From CAIZGX01 sp964385405 (lineage in GTDB: Bacteria > Bacteroidota > Bacteroidia > Flavobacteriales_D > Sanyastnellaceae): 64,000 nucleotides of DNA. The stretch spans positions 124,001 through 188,000 of the forward strand of contig CAYLOT010000001.1 in assembly GCA_964385405.1 (NCBI GenBank), in the 5' to 3' direction. The position numbers and the translations under genes are program-made. Within the stretch, counting starts at the first letter, position 1; every line of letters starts with the position of its first letter. Under the pieces are notes generated by a model. It saw only the letters and a program-made list of their open reading frames with translations. It was not told where the DNA came from and did not search any database. Shown one piece after another: positions 50,522 through 57,959 of the stretch.

Positions 50522-51618
50522 TTAGACAAATTCAATTCGTCTCGGATATTGGTTTTTTTAATTGACCAAATTAATTGAATTACGATTGAAATTAGGATAG
50601 CCAAAATGAATATTGGGATGGCATTAAATGCTGCAGTGGAAGCCTCGGCAGCTAGGATAATGATGGTAAGGCAGTTGAGCACCATGAATATTTTATTAAA
50701 TTTCATCTTCTTTTTAAGGTTGGCAAGTTGTTCTTGCAGATAAGCTTTATGTTGAAGTGAAAACTGTTGAGCTGGATTGGTATTTGGTTCAAGATTGACT
50801 AAGTTATTTCTCTCTACAATGAGTTGCTTGCGCTTACTCGTATAAATGAAGAAAAGAACCAGACTCGCTAATCCAAATGGAAACAGATATGTAAGAGTCA
50901 GAATGGAAAGAGGAAGTAATGAGAATCGAACAATGTTGTAACTCTTCATTTTCTTATTTAGACTTGTTACTTTTGAGGCTATTTCTTCTGGATCGTCCGG
51001 TACATTTGGATTTGCTTGATTATAATAGATGTAGCTTTGTTTGCGGTGTCTGTTCTTAATGATTGTATAAGCAATAATCAGGATGATTGAAATTCCTGCA
51101 CCGATTACACCTAGTCCTAAAAGAGCATATCCTATTCCTGCATCGGTTGCAGCAATTATAGGTAAACCAGTTATGAATGCAAGGAAACTTGTTACAAGGA
51201 CTAACCATGAAATGAGCACGCGTTTTTTGTCTTTCTTTTGTTGGTCGTATTTTTCATGAGGTTTAATTGAGGAGAGGTTTTCGATTTTTGTTTCAGGAAC
51301 GGTATCTGTGCTCGAAAATGCTAATTGACGTTTTTTTGATTTGGCATTTGCCTTTTCAAAATTGAGTGAAATGGATTTTTTCTTTTGGATAGAGTCTGGT
51401 GCATCGTTGACATCTGAGTTGCTCAACAGATCTGCAGATTCGTGCAGACCGATTAGGCTGTTTGTTTGAGACTTGAAATTTGAAGCAGTTGTTTTTTTTT
51501 GGAAATGCTTGTGCACATTCCAAGTGGTGTGATATCCGTTTGAGTATCGTTTTTTCTCAATGGTGCATCCGCTTAATGTAAGTGTACACAAAATAATCAG
51601 CGTAAGAACTTTCGACAT
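50518..51618 (-). CDS. Lipoprotein D of the EKRxYxxGYHxxW family
   Basis: 366 residues, the longest member. The signal ends TLTLSGC (lipidated Cys18), then TIEKKRYSNGYHTTWNVHK. A polar linker of about 100 residues without 12-bp repeats follows. The C-terminal two thirds carry about six hydrophobic segments in three blocks (WLVLVTSFLAFITGLPIIAA, FSLLPLSILTLTYLFPFGL and IFMVLNCLTIIILAAEAS), joined by basic coiled-coil linkers (ASKVTSLNKKMKSYN; EQLANLKKKMKFN). Function is unknown. The ATG gives the lipobox at the same distance as in the other three proteins, and the eight codons before it do not. Confidence 0.74.
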   Translation of the reverse strand: MSKVLTLIILCTLTLSGCTIEKKRYSNGYHTTWNVHKHFQKKTTASNFKSQTNSLIGLHESADLLSNSDVNDAPDSIQKKKSISLNFEKANAKSKKRQLAFSSTDTVPETKIENLSSIKPHEKYDQQKKDKKRVLISWLVLVTSFLAFITGLPIIAATDAGIGYALLGLGVIGAGISIILIIAYTIIKNRHRKQSYIYYNQANPNVPDDPEEIASKVTSLNKKMKSYNIVRFSLLPLSILTLTYLFPFGLASLVLFFIYTSKRKQLIVERNNLVNLEPNTNPAQQFSLQHKAYLQEQLANLKKKMKFNKIFMVLNCLTIIILAAEASTAAFNAIPIFILAILISIVIQLIWSIKKTNIRDELNLSN

Positions 51619-51671
51619 AGATGAGATAGTTAAGGTTGTCAAATTTATCGGAAAAAATGAAAAAGGAATAT

Positions 51672-51706
51672 AAAAAAAATCCCCAACTCGTGTTGAGGAC
51701 TTTTTT
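51672..51706 (-). terminator. Terminator after tRNA-Arg
   Basis: A stem TCCCCAAC/GTTGAGGA (one mismatch) with loop TCGT, followed on the minus strand by eight T residues. It is positioned just after the tRNA-Arg gene and before lipoprotein D. Confidence 0.7.
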
Positions 51707-51715
51707 GTCTTTTAG

Positions 51716-51789
51716 TGATCCCGAAGGGATTCGAACCCCTGACCGTCTGCTTAGAAGGCAGATGCTCTATCCAGCTGAGCTACGAGATC
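51716..51789 (-). tRNA. tRNA-Arg (anticodon TCT)
   Basis: 74 nt with a cloverleaf. The acceptor stem GATCTCG pairs with CGGGATC (one G-T pair), and the discriminator is A. The anticodon loop CTTCTAA sits on the stem TCTGC/GCAGA, giving anticodon TCT (reads AGA/AGG). The T arm is GGGGTTCGAATCCC. CCA is not encoded, which is common in this phylum. Confidence 0.95.
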
Positions 51790-51803
51790 ATTCATCTATA
51801 AAA

Positions 51804-51833
51804 AAAGAAAGACAACCGAGTTGTCTTTTCTTT
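51804..51833. terminator. Bidirectional hairpin between the two tRNA genes
   Basis: AAAGACAA and TTGTCTTT arms around CCGAG, extended by an A-rich flank on one side and a T-rich flank on the other. It follows tRNA-Pro, so the two tRNAs are probably separate transcripts or processed at this hairpin. Confidence 0.65.
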
Positions 51834-51834
51834 G

Positions 51835-51908
51835 TCGGGGTGGCAGGATTCGAACCTACGACCTCCTGCTCCCAAAGCAGGCGCGATACCGGGCTACGCT
51901 ACACCCCG
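51835..51908 (-). tRNA. tRNA-Pro (anticodon TGG)
   Basis: 74 nt. The acceptor CGGGGTG pairs with CACCCCG, the discriminator is A, and the loop TTTGGGA on stem CCTGC/GCAGG gives anticodon TGG, read for CCN codons. The T arm contains GGTTCGAATCC. No CCA is encoded. It lies upstream of tRNA-Arg on the minus strand, with a terminator hairpin between them. Confidence 0.95.
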
Positions 51909-51989
51909 AAATGCTCTTTAGCACCCTAAGGGGGTGCAAATATACATCTCTTTTTTAATTTTCAAGGCCATTGATAAATCTTTTTTACC

Positions 51990-52817
51990 CTACTGCGCGA
52001 AAATGCTTCGTGAGTCTACGTTAGCACTAATCGGATTAATCACCAATACAGGAACTCCAGCATCGTTAGTTATCACTTTTTGCTCAGCGTCAGCTCCAAA
52101 TGCATGAATCAATCTCTCGCCAGCAAAATTCAAAATACAAATCAGATCAATCTCGGCGTATTGCGCGTATTTCAAAAGTTCTTTTACGAATGCTGAACTG
52201 TCTTCTTCCGTAACCTTAGTCTTACAAGTAACGCCATTTTCAATGAAATAGCCTTCAGCATATGACATGTTGCGTTTGACTTGATTGTTCAAGAATTCGT
52301 CTGACTCTTTCGGACAGATAATGTGAACTTCTGCATTAAATTTTTTTGCTAGTTCGCTGGCAAACTTTATTTTTTGTTTGGTCTCTTTATGCAAATCTAA
52401 GGGAACCAAAATACGCTTGATATGAGCACTGTGCTTTGTCTTTTCTTGAACAACAATGAACTGAGCGTCGGAGTCTGAAATTACTCGCAGTGCGTTGCTT
52501 CCAGTAATGTACTGAAGCCCTGTTAATCCATGTGTCCCCATTACAATGAGCTCACCATTCAACTCTTCAGTCATTTTCGGAATTTCATCAAAGATGTTCC
52601 CAATACGAACAACAGGAGAGGCTTCAATTCCAGTTTTCTCTTTATGCTTTGAAATTTGTGTGTTCAGCTTCGTTAAGGCTGCCGCTTCTTCGGATTGGTC
52701 TTTCACAATATGAAGAATTTCAACGGGAGTTTTCAATGTTTTAGAAATTTCACAAGCGTAGTTAACTGCTACATCAGAGGTGCTTGAAAAATCGGAAGGG
52801 ACAATAATTTTCGACAT
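51990..52817 (-). CDS. Universal stress protein, double domain
   Basis: 275 residues made of two UspA-fold halves. The first (MSKIIVPSDFSSTSDVAVNYA) contains the nucleotide-binding pattern MGTHGLTGLQYITGSNALRV, the second starts at IKRILVPLDLHKETKQK. Such proteins bind ATP or a related ligand and act in stress survival. The start is the ATG at MSKIIV, since the upstream 31 codons overlap the second Usp gene. The pair is one transcription unit. Confidence 0.85.
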   Translation of the reverse strand: MSKIIVPSDFSSTSDVAVNYACEISKTLKTPVEILHIVKDQSEEAAALTKLNTQISKHKEKTGIEASPVVRIGNIFDEIPKMTEELNGELIVMGTHGLTGLQYITGSNALRVISDSDAQFIVVQEKTKHSAHIKRILVPLDLHKETKQKIKFASELAKKFNAEVHIICPKESDEFLNNQVKRNMSYAEGYFIENGVTCKTKVTEEDSSAFVKELLKYAQYAEIDLICILNFAGERLIHAFGADAEQKVITNDAGVPVLVINPISANVDSRSIFAQ

Positions 52818-52830
52818 ATCAAATAATTTT

Positions 52831-53655
52831 TTAGTGCCACATTGGGATATAGTAAACAGAGTCGTCTTGTTGTTCTGGTGTAACCAACAAAACTGGAATT
52901 TGAGCCTCATTGTATATTAAGTCTTCTTCCTCGGTGCGAGGGAAAAGTGTATACAAGTATTCGAAAGAAAAATTGACAGCGCAGATTAAATCTGCATCTA
53001 CAGAAGCTGCATAGGCCACAACTGATTTGGCGAAAGGTCTTTTGCCTGTTTCAATGTGCATATTGAAGGGCACATTGGCTGCATGAAAAACCTCTTCTAC
53101 TTTAGCCATTAACTCTTGGTCATGGTTGCTCTCTACCTCCTGTGCAATGAAATAAACTTCCCCATTAAACAATTTTGCCATGTCAGAAAAGAAATTTGCT
53201 TCTTCTAACAATTGCTGACGAAATGTAACAGGAAGTACGATCTTCTTATATCCTTCAGGACGAATATGTCTTTGTTGGACGATGATGAATGGAGTGGTGG
53301 ATTCAGAAATAACTTTCAATGCAAGGCTTCCTGTAATACGCTGTAATCCTCGCATGCCATGGGTTGGCATAACCACTAAACCACAGTTTTGAAGTTTCGC
53401 AATTTCGTCTATTGTATTAGCCAATTCACCTTCTTCAACAATCGCTTTTACCGACCCTTCAAAAGTTTCGCGAATGCGATCGGCCCATTTGTTAAGTTCA
53501 TTCTGAGCAAATGGAATGTCGTTTTCGTGTTTTACCAAATGTAACAAAACGATTTCGGAGTTAGACAAACGTGCAATAAACTCCGCGTGAAGAATGGCAT
53601 TGAAGCTATCTTCCCTTAAATCGAAGGGAATAAGTATGCGTTTAATGTTTTTCAT
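52831..53655 (-). CDS. Universal stress protein, double domain
   Basis: 274 residues, paralogue of the gene just downstream. N-terminal half: KRILIPFDLREDSFNAILHA with MPTHGMRGLQRITGSLALKV. C-terminal half: YKKIVLPVTFRQQLLEEANFF, without a clear nucleotide loop. A TACTTTTG element (complement of 53667-53674) before the ATG is a plausible promoter for both. Two tandem double-domain Usp genes are common in Bacteroidota. Confidence 0.85.
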   Translation of the reverse strand: MKNIKRILIPFDLREDSFNAILHAEFIARLSNSEIVLLHLVKHENDIPFAQNELNKWADRIRETFEGSVKAIVEEGELANTIDEIAKLQNCGLVVMPTHGMRGLQRITGSLALKVISESTTPFIIVQQRHIRPEGYKKIVLPVTFRQQLLEEANFFSDMAKLFNGEVYFIAQEVESNHDQELMAKVEEVFHAANVPFNMHIETGKRPFAKSVVAYAASVDADLICAVNFSFEYLYTLFPRTEEEDLIYNEAQIPVLLVTPEQQDDSVYYIPMWH

Positions 53656-53666
53656 AAAAAGTGGTT

Positions 53667-53674
53667 CAAAAGTA
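53667..53674 (-). promoter_or_regulatory. -7 promoter element TACTTTTG of the Usp pair
   Basis: An exact TAnnTTTG match on the minus strand, 11 bases before the ATG. No TTG at -33. Confidence 0.45.
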
Positions 53675-53736
53675 ATAAAGAATGTGCATCTTCGTTAGTG
53701 AATTGTTTTACGAAATTTGTGATAATATTTGGCTTC

Positions 53737-54339
53737 ATGACAGAGTTGAGCACTTTCTATTTACAAAATCTTGAACCTGTTCTTCAGCGATTGAAAGACG
53801 GACTGAACAAGCATTACCATTATCACGATGTTCGGCACACGTTGGATGTCATAGAGCAGTCTCAGGCAATAGGTAGGTTGGAAGGAGTTTCGGCTCGCGA
53901 GTTGGAGATATTAAAAGTAGCGGCCCTCTTCCACGACACGGGATTCTTAAAGGTTCGGGCGGGACATGAGCAAGCGAGCGTTGATTTTTTTCAGGCCGTT
54001 GGTGGATTGAGTTCCTTGACTTATGAAGATTGTGATATTATCACAGGTTGTATCCGTGCCACGCACATGCCTCAAAATCCTCAAAATCAGTTGGAGCGAA
54101 TCCTTTGCGATGCTGATCTAGACTACCTCGGGCGAGAAGATTTCAATCTAATCGGTGAAAATTTATTTCTCGAAATGACGGCTTGCGGTGAAATGAGTGA
54201 TCGATTCACTTGGGATAACCTTCAAATTAAATTCCTCGAGGAACACAGTTACCACACTGTATCGAATAGAAATAGAAGAAATAGGAAGAAGGCAGAAAAT
54301 TTAAACGAAGTTCGATTGCGTGTAGCTCAGAAAAGTTAA
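53737..54339 (+). CDS. HD-domain phosphohydrolase-like protein
   Basis: 200 residues. The pattern HYHDVRHTLDVIEQ, AALFHDTGF (the HD doublet) and CDADLDYLGRED provides the metal ligands H...HD...D of the HD superfamily. Substrates in this group include nucleotides and cyclic dinucleotides, and none can be chosen here. The start is the ATG at MTELST. The earlier GTG is possible but would add a hydrophobic stretch unlike the family. The gene ends convergently on the cyclase gene, sharing TTAA. A link to the neighbouring adenylate cyclase is tempting but unproven. Confidence 0.8.
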   Translation: MTELSTFYLQNLEPVLQRLKDGLNKHYHYHDVRHTLDVIEQSQAIGRLEGVSARELEILKVAALFHDTGFLKVRAGHEQASVDFFQAVGGLSSLTYEDCDIITGCIRATHMPQNPQNQLERILCDADLDYLGREDFNLIGENLFLEMTACGEMSDRFTWDNLQIKFLEEHSYHTVSNRNRRNRKKAENLNEVRLRVAQKS

Positions 54340-55355
54340 TTGACTTTTTCGACAATAAATAATTCCATTTCGCCTTTTCCTTTCAGCATAACATTTCCTT
54401 TGGATTCATATTGAAATCCATTTTCAATAAGTGATTTCGTTGCGTGAGTAACAGTAACTTTCATGGGTGTCCCGTTGCTTTCGACACGAGCCGCAATGTT
54501 TACACTATCTCCTAGAATGTCGTAGATGAACCTCGATTTACCTACGATACCCGCAATGATTTCACCGCTATGCACGCCAATTCTGCAGGTCCATGCTTGC
54601 TTTGAAACGGAATTTCTTCTTTCGAGATAATCAATGAATTCGTGCGCAATGGTAACCATTTCTTTTGCGTGATTGGTATTGTCTGAACCAATGCCCGTAG
54701 TGGCCATATATGCATCTCCAATAGTCTTTATACGCATGCCGTTGTTGCGTGCGCAGATTTCATCGAATTCACTGAAAATTTCAGACAATTCTTCAATTAA
54801 AAATTCAGGAGTGAGGGTAGAGGTAATTGAGGTAAAACCCACAAAATCGCAAAATAGAATACTCACGTTTTGGTGAATCTCAGGGGTGTGCTTTCCCTTT
54901 ACAATAAGATCTGAAATTACTTTATCTGGAAGAAGAATTCGCAACAAGGACTCGGATTTTCTTCGCTCGGCCTGAAGTGCAATGTGCGTTCCTATGCGGG
55001 CCATGACAATATCCGGATTGAAAGGCTTGATAATAAAATCGGCGCCGCCTACTTTAAATCCACGCGTTTCATCAGCGACTTCATTCAATGCCGTTAAGAA
55101 AATTACCGGTATTTTTTGAGTCAATGGATTGCTCTTCAATTTTTCACAGGTTGTGAAGCCATCCATTTCAGGCATAATAATGTCTAGAAGTATAAGATCG
55201 GGTTGTTGGTCTTGAAGGGCAATTTCAATGGCTTTTTCACCACTCTTGGCGATTTTTACACGATAGTGATCTTTCAACAACGCTGAGAGTACTTGAAGGT
55301 TTTCTACCGAATCGTCTACGGCTAAGATTAACGGCTTTTGTTCTACGTTTTCCAC
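54336..55355 (-). CDS. Response regulator with class III adenylate cyclase domain
   Basis: 339 residues. The receiver domain covers residues 8-125 (DD at 14-15, phospho-acceptor D58 in LLDIIMP, TAL, and the Lys in KPFNPD). The class III cyclase follows, from about residue 150. Its metal Asp residues are in CDFVGFTSI and IGDAYMA. The base-recognising residues are K (RIKTIGD) and D (YDILGDSVNIAARVES), and the Asn/Arg transition-state pair is in NIAAR. The K/D pair predicts adenylate rather than guanylate cyclase. It lies 15 bases after the hybrid kinase gene, its probable activator. Confidence 0.88.
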   Translation of the reverse strand: MENVEQKPLILAVDDSVENLQVLSALLKDHYRVKIAKSGEKAIEIALQDQQPDLILLDIIMPEMDGFTTCEKLKSNPLTQKIPVIFLTALNEVADETRGFKVGGADFIIKPFNPDIVMARIGTHIALQAERRKSESLLRILLPDKVISDLIVKGKHTPEIHQNVSILFCDFVGFTSITSTLTPEFLIEELSEIFSEFDEICARNNGMRIKTIGDAYMATTGIGSDNTNHAKEMVTIAHEFIDYLERRNSVSKQAWTCRIGVHSGEIIAGIVGKSRFIYDILGDSVNIAARVESNGTPMKVTVTHATKSLIENGFQYESKGNVMLKGKGEMELFIVEKVN

Positions 55356-55370
55356 GGGAAATTCGATTGA

Positions 55371-57923
55371 TTATTTTTTTAAAATTTCTAAAGCTGTGTC
55401 GAATTCAAATTCGTTAAGCGCTTTTTGTATGTCGGTAAGTTTCAATTTCATTTCTTCATTCAAGCTGTATTTCGAAAGCAGCTCTTCACAAATTTCTCCA
55501 GCCTGCATGTCATTGTTCTCTATGGCTTTTTCAAGCAAGGAGATTTTTTCATTCAAAACTTCATCGGTAATCTGCTCGGTTGTTTCAATAATTTTTACAT
55601 TGGATTGAATAAATTTTGCAATAATTGGAAGTTGCTTGTCGAGTTTGGTAAATACGGCAATGGTCTTTTGAAGATGGGTACTCGTTAAGGTTGGATTCTC
55701 TTCTTGTGAAAGATTTTTTAACTCTCCTGAAATGGGATGAGCCAATTCATACAATTCTGTAATGCCAATATTACCAGCAACTCCGGAAATGGTGTGCAAG
55801 AGGGCAGCTAGTTCAGATACGTTTTTCGACATTACCAGTTGTTGTGCTTTCGCGGTAGCGTCTGAATAATTGTCGACGAATGTTTTTAATAATTTGAAAT
55901 ACAAGTCTCGCTTTCCTGCAACACGTTTAAGTCCGTTCATAACATCTACACCTTCAATTCGGAAGGGTGCGTCCCCATCTGCCGTTGTGTTTTTCTCAGC
56001 AAATTCAGCTGCAGAATCCGCGGTGGCTTCTCCTTTAATATATTTAATGAGTGCGTTATAAAGAATGTGAGGGTCAATCGGTTTTGTTATGTGGTCGTTC
56101 ATACCCGCTGATAAACTTTTTTCGCGTTCACCTTTCATGGCGTGAGCAGTCATAGCAAGTATTGGAAGTGAATTGAAATTTCCTTCCTCACGAATTTTTC
56201 TAGCCGCTGTAAGTCCATCCATTTCGGGCATTTGAATGTCCATGAGCACACAGTCGTATGAGTTTTCTTTCACCTTTTCCCAACCTTCGCGTCCATTTCT
56301 GGCGAAGTCGGGTTCAATGCCTACATCTCGCAATAATTCAATGGCAAGTTCGAGGTTTATGTCGTTGTCTTCTACGAGTAAAACTCGAGTGTTGGCTAAT
56401 TGAGCGCGATAGTTTTCAATAACATTTCCTGCTGTGTTTTTATCTAAAACTCGCTTTTCTCCTAAATGAAGAATACTGTTTATAGTATCGTAAAGTATGG
56501 AGGGGTTAATAGGTTTAAGTAAGTATCCGTCGATGAGATTTTCCTTTGCTGCCTGACGAACAGTATCCACACCGAATGCGGTAACCATAAGCACAGACGG
56601 AATGTTTTTTCCTTCCTTTTTTCTCAGCTCAGCAACAAGCTGCAGTCCGTCCATTCCTGGCATACGCCAGTCTACTACCATAAGCGATATAGGATGATGC
56701 AAATCTTTTTCTGCCTCAAATATTTCAATGGCGCTAGCGGCCGATTCAGCCACAAGAACTTCAAATCCGAAAGAGCTAAGCATTTCTTCAAGAACAATTC
56801 GTGCGCTGTCTGAATCGTCTACAAGCAATGCTTTCATTCCGTGAATGGAATCTACTTTCGAAATGGCATTGGTTTCTTCATTTGCAAGTGAGAAGAATGC
56901 ATTGAAAGAAAATTCAGATCCAACACCCGCTTCACTTGTCACTTGTAGCTCACCGTCCATCATTTCAACAATCTTCTTACAAATGGCTAATCCGAGACCC
57001 GTTCCACCGAATTTTCTGGTAGTGGATAAATCGGCTTGCTGAAAAGGACGGAATAGTTTGTTCACCTGTTCTTGAGTCATTCCAATTCCACTGTCTTTAA
57101 CAGCAAATCGAATAATGATTCCATATGGAAGTTTAGTAACAACTTTCGCGAATAAATGCACTTCTCCTTCTTCGGTGAATTTAGCAGCGTTGTCGGTTAG
57201 ATTTAATAAAACCTGGCGAAGACGCACAGAGTCTCCGAGAATCACCGGAGGAATGTTTGAATCGAGGTGAGTGACCAATTCTACATTGTTTTTCTTTTGA
57301 AGCTTCACGTTCACAGCATCGGCCACATCGCTGACTAATTCTTCCAGATATAAATGTGTGCTTTCAAGCGTGAGTTTTCCGGCTTCAATTTTTGAAAAGT
57401 CGAGAATGTCATCTATGATTCGAAGAAGATTTTTTGCTGAAACTTCTACTTTGTATACGTAGTCTGCTTGCTTTTCATTTAGTTCCGTTTTCTTAAGTAA
57501 ATAGTTCATTCCAATGATAGCGTTCATTGGTGTTCGAATCTCGTGCGACATGTTCGCGAGGAACTCACTTTTAGAAGCATTTGCTGCATCTGCAATCTCT
57601 CGAAGAGAAACCATTTGGTCGTAGCGTGTTCTAAGTTCTTTGTTCTTTATACGAACACGGTCGAATTGTTTGCCAAGAAATGCACCTGAACCCCCAAGCA
57701 TTATTGGCGCTAAATCAATTATCCATAACAAAGGAGTTTGAACTTGGCAATTGATGATGGCCTGTATTGAAAATCCCATTGCTCTATGCCCACATTCTAT
57801 GACAGTACCGAAAATGGGGAAAAGCAGCCCTATCATTACTCCATACGTTCCGAATAATTGGACTTCAGTTTTTGCAATTTTTCTTAGAATGCTTTTTTCA
57901 ACAAGGGTCTTTTTTAAATCCAT
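55371..57923 (-). CDS. Hybrid sensor histidine kinase with two receivers and HPt
   Basis: 850 residues in one chain. Two to three N-terminal membrane helices with almost no periplasmic loop come first. The kinase dimerisation domain has SHEIRTPMNAIIGMNYLL (phospho-acceptor H127). The ATPase domain has LNLTDNAAKF and GTGLGLAICKKIVE. Receiver 1 is LLVDDSDS to VVDWRMPGMDG, receiver 2 is LLVEDNDINL to LMDIQMPEMDG, and the HPt domain has LLHTISGVAGNIG near residue 710. The phosphorelay is complete except for an output. The following response regulator/cyclase is the obvious output. Without a sensor domain, the input is probably sensed in the membrane or cytoplasm. Confidence 0.9.
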   Translation of the reverse strand: MDLKKTLVEKSILRKIAKTEVQLFGTYGVMIGLLFPIFGTVIECGHRAMGFSIQAIINCQVQTPLLWIIDLAPIMLGGSGAFLGKQFDRVRIKNKELRTRYDQMVSLREIADAANASKSEFLANMSHEIRTPMNAIIGMNYLLKKTELNEKQADYVYKVEVSAKNLLRIIDDILDFSKIEAGKLTLESTHLYLEELVSDVADAVNVKLQKKNNVELVTHLDSNIPPVILGDSVRLRQVLLNLTDNAAKFTEEGEVHLFAKVVTKLPYGIIIRFAVKDSGIGMTQEQVNKLFRPFQQADLSTTRKFGGTGLGLAICKKIVEMMDGELQVTSEAGVGSEFSFNAFFSLANEETNAISKVDSIHGMKALLVDDSDSARIVLEEMLSSFGFEVLVAESAASAIEIFEAEKDLHHPISLMVVDWRMPGMDGLQLVAELRKKEGKNIPSVLMVTAFGVDTVRQAAKENLIDGYLLKPINPSILYDTINSILHLGEKRVLDKNTAGNVIENYRAQLANTRVLLVEDNDINLELAIELLRDVGIEPDFARNGREGWEKVKENSYDCVLMDIQMPEMDGLTAARKIREEGNFNSLPILAMTAHAMKGEREKSLSAGMNDHITKPIDPHILYNALIKYIKGEATADSAAEFAEKNTTADGDAPFRIEGVDVMNGLKRVAGKRDLYFKLLKTFVDNYSDATAKAQQLVMSKNVSELAALLHTISGVAGNIGITELYELAHPISGELKNLSQEENPTLTSTHLQKTIAVFTKLDKQLPIIAKFIQSNVKIIETTEQITDEVLNEKISLLEKAIENNDMQAGEICEELLSKYSLNEEMKLKLTDIQKALNEFEFDTALEILKK

Positions 57924-57959
57924 GGTGCACGAATTTAATGAAATTCGTGCACCTATGGG

